A DNA stretch of 64,000 nt from Pseudoalteromonas galatheae (GCF_005886105.2 NZ_PNCO02000001.1:3820001-3884000); one strand, 5' to 3'; shown: positions 10,503 to 18,502, counted from the first letter of the stretch. Numbers and translations: made by a program. Notes: generated from the letters alone by a model not told the origin.

Positions 10503-10970
10503 TTAGCGGATCGGTAATATGCGTTTTGCAAAAGTTTGCTTTAGTACAATCGTTGATTCAATCCCGCTAATTACCTTACAGGCCCCCAGTTGATGTTTGG
10601 CAAATTGTTCATAGCTGGGCAAATCCTTTGCTACGATTTCCAGTAGGTAATCATAACTTCCGGAGATCACTGAACAGCTGATCACCTGATCTTCAGATTC
10701 CACGTGTTGTTCAAATAAATGCGCTGCAGTTGCGGTATTTTCACTGAGTTTTATAAATGCATAAACCAAAATACTTAGGTCAACTTGCGCTCTATCCAGT
10801 GCCGCATGATAGCCTGAAATTACTCCTGTATCTTGCAAGCGTTTTACGCGTCGAAGACAGGGAGTATCGGAAAGGTTTGCCTTTTCGGCAAGTGAGGCAT
10901 TACTCAAACGTGCATTATGTTGCAAGGCGTTAAGGAGCAATTTGTCCTTGGCATCTAGATTTACCGACAT
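10503..10970 (-). CDS. Lrp/AsnC family transcriptional regulator (155 aa)
   Basis: An N-terminal winged helix-turn-helix (LDAKDKLLLNALQHNARLSN..., about 4-60) is followed by an AsnC/RAM ligand-binding domain (ILVYAFIKL, VISGSYDYLLEIVAKDLPSYEQF). I place the start at ATG 10970, which gives the usual length for the family; a longer frame to 11075 adds 35 residues with no homology. It is divergent from the IDO-like/kynureninase-like operon with 116 bases between starts. It therefore probably regulates that operon and itself, perhaps with tryptophan, kynurenine or a related amino acid as ligand (inference). Confidence 0.88.
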   Translation of the reverse strand: MSVNLDAKDKLLLNALQHNARLSNASLAEKANLSDTPCLRRVKRLQDTGVISGYHAALDRAQVDLSILVYAFIKLSENTATAAHLFEQHVESEDQVISCSVISGSYDYLLEIVAKDLPSYEQFAKHQLGACKVISGIESTIVLKQTFAKRILPIR

Positions 10971-11086
10971 AAACCAAATAAAAGAGTGATTCTTGCTAAT
11001 CAGTATTAAACTTTTAGAGAAAATTGGCAAATTATGCTCGTGGTGATTTGCTAGCCTTAACTGTGGAATAATCACGAGAAGTAATC

Positions 11087-12274
11087 ATGAGTCCATTAGC
11101 CGTACAATTTGACGCTTGGATTAGAGGTCCGTTTGTTGACCTTAACGACAAGCTTGAACATCTTTATTGGCAGCAACAGGATAAAGCAAATGTTGAAGGC
11201 GTTGGTGAAACGCTAAAAGCACAGTTATTAGAAGAAGGTAATCAACTGATCCAAGCCTTGCTAGAAGAAGGCAATACCGACGAAGGCTTTGAGCAAGCAT
11301 TCGACTTACTCGGTAACGTTGGTCTATTTATGGCTGCATGCAGACGCCACGAAATTACCGAGCCAAGCCGTGAAAAGGTGTCTCCACTAACGCAAGCATC
11401 GGCACTAGCCATGCATATTGGTGCCTCTTTGGGGGTTACGCCGCGCTTCGCAACGGCTCATCTCACCACACATAACCGCGCAATCAACGGCGTGTATAAG
11501 CGCTTTACTTCTCATCCGGCAGAGCGCTTATTCATCGACTACAATACGCAGGCCATTCTTGCCTATAAACGTGCGTCTGAATCGTTAATGAAAGTGCATC
11601 ATTTGGGAATTTCTCATCCCATGTCATTGGTGCTACTCAAACAAGTTAAGCAAGCGCTGCTTGAGGTGATAGAGTCTAATCGAGAGTTATTTAAGGAGCT
11701 AGATACCGAGGCATTCTTTTACGTTGTACGACCCTATTACAAACCTTACCGAGTTGGTAAAGAGGTCTATCGTGGTGCAAACGCTGGAGATTTTGCGGGT
11801 ATCAATGTTATCGATATGATGTTGGGGTTATGCCCAGCTAATGATATTAGCTATGGTCAAATGCTGGTGGAAAAATTCCTCTATATGATGCCAGAAGACC
11901 AAGCAACCTTGCGGGAATGCATGCGCACGCCTAATTTAATGGATGCGTTTCTGAGTGCATTGAAAGGGCCGAAAAGTGATTGGTTTGGCCCCGCCTGTAG
12001 TTTGTTTGTACAAGTGTGTAAGCTGCATGGAGATACGGCCATACAACATCACAATCAACTCGTCGAAAAGTATATCGCCAAACCTTCGCAAGCAATGCAG
12101 CAACAGCACTTAAGCAAAGTGACCGCCAGTGGTCCACCGATTGAAGTCTTACTCAAAGAACTCGCAGACTTAAGAGATAGGCGAGCCGCTGCCGAGCGCG
12201 ATGATATCTTTACTCGGCATCACGACTTAAAACGATTACGCCAAGCAATAGGGATTAAGCATGAAGCAATATAA
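11087..12274 (+). CDS. Indoleamine 2,3-dioxygenase-like heme protein, PrnB/DUF1864 type (395 aa)
   Basis: The C-terminal half follows human IDO1 closely by eye. FFYVVRPYY matches the IDO FF.VLRIYL segment and places Arg215 at the substrate-carboxylate arginine (Arg231 in IDO1). GDFAGINVIDMMLGL matches the helix after the EFAGGSAGQSS segment. HHNQLVEKYI matches YHLQIVTKYI, which puts His322 at the heme-ligating His346. The family (PF08933, with PrnB of pyrrolnitrin synthesis) binds heme and acts on tryptophan-like indoles, so ring cleavage of tryptophan or a derivative is the likely reaction. The downstream kynureninase-like gene overlaps it by 14 bases. Soluble, no signal peptide. The exact substrate is unproven. 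Confidence 0.82.
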   Translation: MSPLAVQFDAWIRGPFVDLNDKLEHLYWQQQDKANVEGVGETLKAQLLEEGNQLIQALLEEGNTDEGFEQAFDLLGNVGLFMAACRRHEITEPSREKVSPLTQASALAMHIGASLGVTPRFATAHLTTHNRAINGVYKRFTSHPAERLFIDYNTQAILAYKRASESLMKVHHLGISHPMSLVLLKQVKQALLEVIESNRELFKELDTEAFFYVVRPYYKPYRVGKEVYRGANAGDFAGINVIDMMLGLCPANDISYGQMLVEKFLYMMPEDQATLRECMRTPNLMDAFLSALKGPKSDWFGPACSLFVQVCKLHGDTAIQHHNQLVEKYIAKPSQAMQQQHLSKVTASGPPIEVLLKELADLRDRRAAAERDDIFTRHHDLKRLRQAIGIKHEAI

Positions 12275-13373
12275 GGATGATTTTCACCTGTCTACGGGTC
12301 CCTATTTATTGAGTCATTCTGTTGGTTGTATGTTGAAATCTGCAGCGGAAGATTTTCATCAGCAATTTATGGTGCCGTGGCAACTACAAAACCAGGAGCC
12401 TTGGCAGCAGTGGCTAAGCGGTATTGATCGTTTTACTTCGTCCTTAGCCTCCCTATTACACACTGATCCTCGCTTGTTTTGTCCGCAAGCAAATCTTTCC
12501 AGTGGTTTAACGAAGTGGGCGATGAGTTTACCCGAAAGTGGCATTCGCAAAGTGCGCGTGTTAATGAGTGAGCAAGACTTCCCCAGCATGGGGTTTGCGT
12601 TACAAAACGCGCTGGACAATATTGAGATTGTTTATATTCCCGAAGCGATGAATATGCACGACCTTAGCGTGTGGCAGCAATATATTGACGAGCAAATTGA
12701 CTGGGTATTTGTCAGTCATGTTTATTCGAATAGCGGTCAGCAAGCCCCTGTCGCCGACATCATTGGCCTTGCTAACCAATACGGCTGTAGAAGCATTATT
12801 GATATCGCTCAGTCACTTAGTGTATTACCAATAAATTTAAGCGAATGGGGCGCGGATTGCGTTATAGGCTCTTGTGTGAAATGGAGCTGCGGTGGCCCTG
12901 GCGCCGGTTTTATCTGGGTGAATGAGGATGTTTTGCCTTATTGCGAACCAAAAGACGTTGGCTGGTTTTCACATCAAAATCCATTCGAGTTTGATATTCA
13001 TCATTTTGCGCTGAGTGAAAGTGCGCTGCGTTTTTGGGGCGGTACACCAAGTGTGGCACCTTATATCTATGCGGGGCATAGCCTTGGCTATTTTGCTGAG
13101 CTCGGGGTTGAGCAAGTAAGAGCGTACAACTTTGCTTTGTTGTCTGAGTTACAAGCGGCATTACCTGAATTTTATCGCTCTCCTACAGCACAGAGTGCTT
13201 GCTCTGGGACCGCTATTTTGCATTTTGGCTCGCGGCATGAGGCAGTGATGGAGCAGCTTAAGCGTGCAGGCATTGCTGTGGATAATCGTCGCTACGGTAT
13301 TCGCGTCTCACCACATATTTACAATAGTCAGGAGGACATTGCGCGGTTGGTGCAGGTTATAAACGAAAGCTAG
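12261..13373 (+). CDS. Kynureninase-like PLP-dependent class V aminotransferase-fold enzyme (370 aa)
   Basis: Fold type I PLP enzyme. GSCVKWSCGGPGAGF holds the Schiff-base Lys207 in the context typical of kynureninases (YKYLNGGPG in bacterial KynU). It is preceded by IIDIAQSLSVLPINLSEWGAD, where Asp pairs with the PLP nitrogen. Kynureninase cleaves kynurenine to anthranilate and alanine. At 370 residues it is shorter than classical KynU (about 415), so it may act on a different kynurenine-like substrate. Its start lies inside the IDO-like gene, with AGGG upstream. The coupling implies consecutive steps in one pathway. Confidence 0.82.
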   Translation: MKQYKDDFHLSTGPYLLSHSVGCMLKSAAEDFHQQFMVPWQLQNQEPWQQWLSGIDRFTSSLASLLHTDPRLFCPQANLSSGLTKWAMSLPESGIRKVRVLMSEQDFPSMGFALQNALDNIEIVYIPEAMNMHDLSVWQQYIDEQIDWVFVSHVYSNSGQQAPVADIIGLANQYGCRSIIDIAQSLSVLPINLSEWGADCVIGSCVKWSCGGPGAGFIWVNEDVLPYCEPKDVGWFSHQNPFEFDIHHFALSESALRFWGGTPSVAPYIYAGHSLGYFAELGVEQVRAYNFALLSELQAALPEFYRSPTAQSACSGTAILHFGSRHEAVMEQLKRAGIAVDNRRYGIRVSPHIYNSQEDIARLVQVINES

Positions 13374-14119
13374 CTTCCTAATCCTAGTGCTTTTTTGGTC
13401 TTCTTCTTCACCGAGCGCCAATGTGTCATTGGCTGCTTGGGCGCGTGCGCTATCAATGCGTTAAAATCAATTTCTTCAGCAAGTACCTCTCCTTGGTGTG
13501 CCAAAATCACGGAGTGGGGTTTTAGTGCCTTTACTTTGGCAAGAGATTGGCGATACAAGCGTGGATAGAATACCGGAAAAGGCGCAACAAATTGTCCTTT
13601 CACTTTTACCGTCAAATCCGCCACATAGATGCGCTTACTGGGGAGATGATACAAACTCAAATCTCTATCCGTATGACCGGGTGTGTGTATCGCTTGCCAT
13701 TCGTTAAAGTAGGGTAAGCTATCACCATCAGCTAGGAAAAAATCTGGTGATAATTGTCTTGGATACCAAAGGTTACGTTTGGCCTTGCGCTTTCGCCCAG
13801 CAACCCAAAGTGCCAGCGCCATATCGGAGAGATGCATCATGACACCATCAATACCTCGATACCACTGACTGGGGGCATTTGCGGTCGCAATCTTTGCGCC
13901 CGTGAGTTTTTTGAGTTTGTGCGCGCCACCGGCATGATCTGGGTGCATATGCGTGACCACAATCAGCTTTAGTGCGCTTAATGGTTTTTGCAATTGCAGG
14001 ATGTAGTTGCAGACCAACTCAACATCGGCACGACAGCAACCATCGAGTAATAGCAGATCCGTTTCGTGCTCGACCAGATAAATATGTTGAATATAACCTT
14101 CTAAGACATGGATTTTCAT
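13370..14119 (-). CDS. MBL-fold metallo-hydrolase (249 aa)
   Basis: Metallo-beta-lactamase fold. THMHPDHAGG at residues 56-65 supplies the metal ligands His57, His59, Asp61 and His62. Further ligands are likely at HTPGHTDRDLSLY and at VILAHQGEV near the C-terminus. Members hydrolyse thioesters, lactones and similar bonds using zinc or iron. There is no signal peptide. It converges with the kynureninase-like gene (4-base overlap of the ends), so a shared promoter is excluded; any role in the same pathway is speculative. Confidence 0.85.
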   Translation of the reverse strand: MKIHVLEGYIQHIYLVEHETDLLLLDGCCRADVELVCNYILQLQKPLSALKLIVVTHMHPDHAGGAHKLKKLTGAKIATANAPSQWYRGIDGVMMHLSDMALALWVAGRKRKAKRNLWYPRQLSPDFFLADGDSLPYFNEWQAIHTPGHTDRDLSLYHLPSKRIYVADLTVKVKGQFVAPFPVFYPRLYRQSLAKVKALKPHSVILAHQGEVLAEEIDFNALIAHAPKQPMTHWRSVKKKTKKALGLGS

Positions 14120-14210
14120 TCGTCACACTCATTTCCCCAATCAGATCTCAACATAGCATAGGATAAAGACATCTGACCAGTTGTGTATGGCAGTGATAAA
14201 TCGCAGACAT

Positions 14211-14236
14211 AAAAAAACCGCAATTAAGCGGTTTTC
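14211..14236 (-). terminator. Intrinsic terminator after the tRNA-Ser genes
   Basis: On the minus strand AAAACCGCTTAATTGCGGTT is followed by a run of T. It lies about 10 bases past the encoded CCA of the Ser(GCT) tRNA and so ends the two-tRNA transcript. Confidence 0.85.
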
Positions 14237-14246
14237 TTATAAGTGA

Positions 14247-14339
14247 TGGCGGAGAAGGAGGGATTCGAACCCTCGATAGGGCTACAAACCCTATACTCCC
14301 TTAGCAGGGGAGCGCCTTCAGCCACTCGGCCACCTCTCC
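14247..14339 (-). tRNA. tRNA-Ser (anticodon GCT)
   Basis: Minus-strand cloverleaf with acceptor GGAGAGG/CTTCTCC, D region GCCGAGTGGCTGAAGGC, and anticodon loop CTGCTAA in the stem CTCCC/GGGAG. It has a long variable arm typical of Ser, T-loop GGTTCGAATCC, discriminator G and an encoded CCA. Reads AGC and AGU. It is second in a two-gene Ser tRNA unit. Confidence 0.96.
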
Positions 14340-14357
14340 GACGCAATACTTTAAAAA

Positions 14358-14448
14358 TGGCGGAGAGATAGGGATTTGAACCCTAGATACGCTATTAACG
14401 TATGCCGGTTTTCAAGACCGGTGCTTTCAACCACTCAGCCATCTCTCC
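14358..14448 (-). tRNA. tRNA-Ser (anticodon TGA)
   Basis: Minus-strand cloverleaf with acceptor GGAGAGA/TCTCTCC, D region GGCTGAGTGGTTGAAAGC, and anticodon loop CTTGAAA in the stem CCGGT/ACCGG. It has a long variable arm, T-loop GGTTCAAATCC and encoded CCA. Reads UCA and other UCN codons. It lies 18 bases upstream of the Ser(GCT) gene. Confidence 0.96.
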
Positions 14449-14636
14449 ATGGGCAAAGATAATACTTAGCGATTTAGGCGCTGTAAACCGTTTTTAAACT
14501 GTTTGCTTAAAAAACGTTCTAAAAGTGAGGTTTTTTTTAAAATTGTGCTAGAAATTAGCGGTTTGTCGAAGAGGTTTTGTACAAAAGTGCTGGTTGAATA
14601 GGTGCTTTTATGGTCTATTGAAACAAATGCTGACGA

Positions 14637-14664
14637 GAGCATGGCGGGTTGGGGCGCCATGCTC
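14637..14664. other. Perfect 10-bp hairpin, possible 3' end of the small ORF
   Basis: GAGCATGGCG and CGCCATGCTC pair perfectly around an 8-base loop. It sits 9 bases after the stop of the 48-residue minus-strand ORF. It has no following T-run on either strand, so it is not a classical intrinsic terminator. Confidence 0.5.
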
Positions 14665-14673
14665 TGTGCAGAC

Positions 14674-14820
14674 TTACTTATACATAATCACGTCTTTTAA
14701 CGCTAAGTGTTGACCACATACTGCCAACCACTTCGTCCAATTGATACGACGTTGTTTAGTTGGTTGTGTTTGGTTAAACGTGTTTTGTGATGGGCTGCAA
14801 GGTGCAGCTGAATTAAGCAT
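14674..14820 (-). CDS. Small basic protein of unknown function (48 aa)
   Basis: The minus-strand frame starts at ATG 14820 with a strong AGGAG seven to eight bases before it and ends at TAA 14674. The product is Ser/Pro/Gln/Thr-rich at the start (MLNSAAPCSPSQNTFNQ) and then has a basic, tryptophan-containing stretch (KQRRINWTKWLAVCGQH). I do not recognise a family. The ribosome site and the hairpin just past the stop are the support. The T-rich remainder up to 15106 shows nothing I can name. Confidence 0.5.
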   Translation of the reverse strand: MLNSAAPCSPSQNTFNQTQPTKQRRINWTKWLAVCGQHLALKDVIMYK

Positions 14821-15106
14821 GTCTGGCTCCTAATAAGTTATGATTGAAAACGAGGTTATTTTGCCCGCAATTTGTTTAAATTTAAAACGATAAAAATTGA
14901 TGTTTTCGGATAAAAATAACTAATGAATTAATGCTTTATTCATTTTTGTTTTAATGGCTTTTTTGAATGGTTATGCATAATTGTGATTGTCTTAACTAGG
15001 CTTTACCCCCAGTTATTATAAGTGTTTGTGGTTTTTGCTTTTTATTTTGGGTTTTAGTTTTGGTTTTTTATTCATATAAGTTGAGTTTTTGTATTTAAGG
15101 GGTTTT

Positions 15107-15949
15107 ATGCTGGTGGTAGTCAACCCTTTAGCGGGTGCTGAGGGGAAAGCGCAAATTGCATGGTTAAAGCAACAATTAAAACAACAGCAGTTGACAGCAA
15201 CTTGGTTTAATACCACTGGAAACTTTGTCGCAGATAGGGAGGCAATTGCTCAAGCCGCGACGGCGGGAGCTAGCGTGGTGGTGATTGGGGGAGATGGCAC
15301 TTTGCACCTAGTCGCCAATGCCATTGCTGAACGGGATAACACGCTTGCGCTGCTGCCAGCGGGTACTGGCAACGATTTTGCTCGGCAGTTTAATTATTCC
15401 AAAGTACAGTGGCGAGCAGCTGTATTTTCAGACAAGTTTACAAGTATTGATTTGGGTAAAGTGGACGGACGCTGGTTTGTCAATGTTGCTGGGATTGGCT
15501 TTAACGCGCATGTGATGAATAACCTAGGACAAACCAAACGTTTGGGAAAGTTGAGCTATACCTATGCGGGACTAATGTCGCTGTTTACTGCCAAGCTCAT
15601 TCGCTATCGCAGCAAAAAATGGCCTGAGCAGGGTATGATGTTGTTACTTGCGAATGGCAAACACTTTGGGGCAGGGTTAACTCCCGCCCCAATGGCTTGT
15701 CTTGATGACGGTCAGTTAGAGCTGCTGTGGTTTACGCCGCAAACGCATTGGCAGCGAGTGATATTATTTGTCAATATGCTGCTGAAACGTCATATGGGCA
15801 CGAGAAATGTGCATCACAGCCGCATTACTGAGCTTTTTATCGCACAAGAGGGGTATGACATTGAGGCGGATGGTGAGATTGTTGGGTGCACGCCTGCAAC
15901 GATAACCTGTCGCCGCCGGGCGCTGTGCATAAAAAAAGCGCCATTATAA
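15107..15949 (+). CDS. Diacylglycerol kinase-family lipid kinase, YegS-like (280 aa)
   Basis: The catalytic domain shows NPLAGAEGKAQ at the start, the nucleotide-binding VVIGGDGTLHLVANAI near 56-71, and LLPAGTGNDFARQF near 80-93. All are diagnostic of the DAGK/sphingosine-kinase family that phosphorylates lipid hydroxyls with ATP. The C-terminal domain ends with DIEADGEIV, typical of the family. The ATG at 15107 is preceded by AAGGGG; a start at 15089 would add six unsupported residues. The last codons overlap the terminator of the convergent EamA gene. Confidence 0.9.
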   Translation: MLVVVNPLAGAEGKAQIAWLKQQLKQQQLTATWFNTTGNFVADREAIAQAATAGASVVVIGGDGTLHLVANAIAERDNTLALLPAGTGNDFARQFNYSKVQWRAAVFSDKFTSIDLGKVDGRWFVNVAGIGFNAHVMNNLGQTKRLGKLSYTYAGLMSLFTAKLIRYRSKKWPEQGMMLLLANGKHFGAGLTPAPMACLDDGQLELLWFTPQTHWQRVILFVNMLLKRHMGTRNVHHSRITELFIAQEGYDIEADGEIVGCTPATITCRRRALCIKKAPL

Positions 15950-15958
15950 AATGGCGCT
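15931..15958 (-). terminator. Intrinsic terminator of the EamA gene, inside the lipid-kinase 3' end
   Basis: AGCGCCATT-ATAA-AATGGCGCT forms nine perfect pairs. On the minus strand it is followed by seven T. It ends the EamA transcript although its bases also encode the last residues of the convergent lipid kinase. Confidence 0.85.
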
Positions 15959-15990
15959 GGAAAGTAAGAAGCTAAAGCATTGGTAAGACT

Positions 15991-16905
15991 TCAACTTCTA
16001 ACTGGGGACCGAATGGACAGCCAAGCGTAGATGCGATCTAAAGGTGTGAGTACAATCGCATTACCTAGGATGACCAAAATAAACCCAATAAAGGTGTTTT
16101 GCTGCCACTCAAAGCCTTCAAATAAGGTACTCAATGCCACGGCAACAAAAGGAAATAACACTATCAAATAACTCGCTTTCTCAGGCCCAATATTCTTGAG
16201 TAGTGAGAAATAACAACCAAAGGCAATAACGGTGCCAAACACGCTGAGGTAAATCAGAGACCACCAATATGATGCCGGCGCTTGGTTGATAAACTGATGT
16301 TCACTCAAGGCGACATAGGTTGCTAACATGACAGCGCTGTAAAGCATGCCCCAAGCATTTCCCGCCATAACATCAATTTGCTGATTGGAATTGCGTACGC
16401 TCACCATATTTCCGAGTGATGCGACCACTGTTCCTAATAAAGCTAATGATAATCCCAAGAAGGCCTCGCTTTGCAAATCAAATGCGACCAAATCGTGCCA
16501 AAACAAGCTGACTATCCCAAGCGTGCCCAATGACGCACCAAAGTAAATTCGTTTTGCAATAGGTTTGGCAAAAAATAACTTAGTATTGACAATGTTAACG
16601 ACCAATAATAATGAAAACGCAATTGATGCCATCGCTGACGTTAGATGTGCCTGAGCCCAATATAAGAAGAGATAGTTGGCACCAAAATTACATAGCGCTA
16701 AGAGGATAAAAAAGCCGTGATCTTGGCGGGAAAAGCGCATTGGCACACGCTTATAGATAACAAATGCCCACATACAAATCGCGGCGAGACCAAAGCGGTA
16801 AAACAGTGACACAAACTCGTTGATACTGCCAAGTTGATATTCAATGGCAAGCCATGTTGATCCCCAAATCAACACAGTGATGGCATAAAGAAATAGATTT
16901 TTCAT
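15991..16905 (-). CDS. EamA/DMT-family transporter (304 aa)
   Basis: About ten hydrophobic helices in two repeats (WGSTWLAIEYQLG in the first helix; ASLGTLGIVSLF; YLIVLFPFVAVALSTLFEGFEW near the end) mark the drug/metabolite transporter superfamily, EamA type. These inner-membrane proteins export amino acids or other small metabolites. It is divergent from a MocR-type regulator with 106 bases between starts, which suggests that the regulator controls it. Substrate unknown. Confidence 0.9.
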   Translation of the reverse strand: MKNLFLYAITVLIWGSTWLAIEYQLGSINEFVSLFYRFGLAAICMWAFVIYKRVPMRFSRQDHGFFILLALCNFGANYLFLYWAQAHLTSAMASIAFSLLLVVNIVNTKLFFAKPIAKRIYFGASLGTLGIVSLFWHDLVAFDLQSEAFLGLSLALLGTVVASLGNMVSVRNSNQQIDVMAGNAWGMLYSAVMLATYVALSEHQFINQAPASYWWSLIYLSVFGTVIAFGCYFSLLKNIGPEKASYLIVLFPFVAVALSTLFEGFEWQQNTFIGFILVILGNAIVLTPLDRIYAWLSIRSPVRS

Positions 16906-16956
16906 GATCGGCTCTAGATTTAAACAGCAGTGGAAGTCTGTAGTTTACGCTGTTAT

Positions 16957-17001
16957 TCTGTATAAGCTATATACAGAGTTTGCTAATTTATACCTATACA
17001 G
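16957..17001. promoter_or_regulatory. Candidate MocR operator: CTGTATA/TATACAG repeats
   Basis: The EamA-mocR intergenic region carries CTGTATA at 16958 and TATACAG at 16970 and 16995. The last two are direct repeats 25 bases apart, and the first two form an imperfect palindrome. MocR regulators commonly bind spaced direct repeats between divergent genes. The half-sites are too far apart for a LexA box (CTGT-N8-ACAG). Confidence 0.5.
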
Positions 17002-17011
17002 ATTATTGCTT

Positions 17012-18463
17012 ATGAGTACCGTTATTCAACGCCAACATTCCGCCTTTCTCTATCAGCAGGTGATCCAAATGATCTTGTCGATGGCAGAACAAGAGTCCAT
17101 TTTACCGGGCGAAAAGCTTCCTTCATTGCGTGTTATGGCGCAAAACTTAAATGTCAGTATTCCAACGGTAAAGCAGGCCTATCAAGCACTTGAAGACCAA
17201 GGAAAAGTGGTTGCCAAAGAAAAGTCAGGCTACTTTTTATGCCAAAGAGCTTCGCACAACGACTCGCCAAAGCGTGCGAGATTACCCGCCAAACCCGTAG
17301 TGGTTAACAAGCAGGCGTTGATTGAACAAGTCTATAATGGGATCCATCAGCCACATGCAATCCCTTTAGGTATCGCTAACCCCATTGCCATCGCTGGTAC
17401 TGAGCAAGTACTTGCCAAAATTATGCGCCGTGTAATGAAAGAAGCTGGGAATGAGCTCATCAATTATGGTCCTATGGATGGTTTAGATAGCTTAAAAAAG
17501 CAAATCGTGCGGCGTTATTTGGATATGGGCTTAGCAATAGACATGGATGAAGTGGTGATCACCAATGGCGCGCAAGAAGCATTAGCGATTGCGTTACAAG
17601 CGGTAACTAAGCCTGGAGACGTGATAGCGATTGAATCTCCTTGTTATTTTGGCATTGTTGAACTGGCTGAAAACTTGGGACTAAAGGCCATCGAAATCCC
17701 TGTTTGTCCGGATGACGGCATTTGGCTGAGCGACCTTGAGCGTGCGCTTGAAAAACATGATATTCGAGCTTGCGTGTTTTCTACCAGTATTAGTAATCCG
17801 CTCGGTAGTTTTATGCCAGATACGAGACGTGCGCAGCTGGTGGCACTATTAGAGCAACGTGGCGTGGTGTTGATAGAAGACGATGTGTATGGCGATTTAT
17901 ATTTTACCGAGCAGCGTGGCATACCAGCACAAGCATTTAGTCAAAAGGGCTTAGTGATCACATGTGCCTCATTCTCAAAAACCGCTGCACCTAGCTATCG
18001 AGTGGGCTGGATGGTTGCCAGTCAATTTAGTGCAAAAGCAAAGCGCATAAAACGTGCGTTGAGCTGCTCGTCATCTTTAATGAATCAATGGGCTCTGGCG
18101 GACTTTCTCAGCTCAGGGGGTTATGAGCGCCATTTAAAGTTGGTTCGTAAACGGTTAATTGAGAATCGAGATCGCATGATCCAAGCGGTGAATGCCGCAT
18201 TTGGTAGTGAGGTAAGAGTCAGCCGCCCGCAAGGTGGTTGTGTGCTGTGGCTAGACTTAGGTAAGCATGTTGACGGAGCCTTGCTGTTCCAAAGAGCTTT
18301 GGTGTGTGGGATCAGTATTACGCCTGGTACGCTATTTAGTGCCAGCAAAAAATATCAAAATTGTATACGTATCAGTTATGGCTTGCCTTGGGGGAATTCG
18401 GTAGAGCAAGCGATTAAAACCCTGGGTGAGTTGGCCGATGCACAAAGAAAAGGGTTGGCATAA
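17012..18463 (+). CDS. MocR-type regulator: GntR HTH fused to aminotransferase-like domain (483 aa)
   Basis: Residues about 10-80 form a GntR winged helix (LPGEKLPSLRVMAQNLNVSI, VKQAYQALEDQGKVVAKEKSGYFL). The rest is a fold-type-I aminotransferase domain with YGPMDGLDSLKKQI, EDDVYGDLYF and the PLP lysine in CASFSKTAAPSYRVGW. Such regulators sense PLP or an amino compound through the second domain. I use the ATG at 17012; the longer frame from 16904 runs across the promoter region. The divergent EamA exporter is the likely target. Confidence 0.92.
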   Translation: MSTVIQRQHSAFLYQQVIQMILSMAEQESILPGEKLPSLRVMAQNLNVSIPTVKQAYQALEDQGKVVAKEKSGYFLCQRASHNDSPKRARLPAKPVVVNKQALIEQVYNGIHQPHAIPLGIANPIAIAGTEQVLAKIMRRVMKEAGNELINYGPMDGLDSLKKQIVRRYLDMGLAIDMDEVVITNGAQEALAIALQAVTKPGDVIAIESPCYFGIVELAENLGLKAIEIPVCPDDGIWLSDLERALEKHDIRACVFSTSISNPLGSFMPDTRRAQLVALLEQRGVVLIEDDVYGDLYFTEQRGIPAQAFSQKGLVITCASFSKTAAPSYRVGWMVASQFSAKAKRIKRALSCSSSLMNQWALADFLSSGGYERHLKLVRKRLIENRDRMIQAVNAAFGSEVRVSRPQGGCVLWLDLGKHVDGALLFQRALVCGISITPGTLFSASKKYQNCIRISYGLPWGNSVEQAIKTLGELADAQRKGLA

Positions 18464-18502
18464 CGTACCCTTAATTAAATTGTAAGTTATGCCAACGTCG
18501 GA

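Noticed and set aside
13370..14119. MBL-fold hydrolase as a third pathway enzyme of the IDO/KynU operon
   Set aside because: It is on the opposite strand and only converges with the operon, so co-transcription is excluded. A link cannot be argued from sequence.
14466..14660. 64-residue minus-strand frame between the tRNA-Ser genes and the 48-residue ORF
   Set aside because: No ribosome site; it starts inside a perfect hairpin and has no recognisable composition, so it looks like chance.
16957..16977. Possible LexA box CTGT...ACAG
   Set aside because: The spacer between half-sites is 11 bases rather than 8, and the neighbours are not SOS genes. A MocR operator is a better fit.
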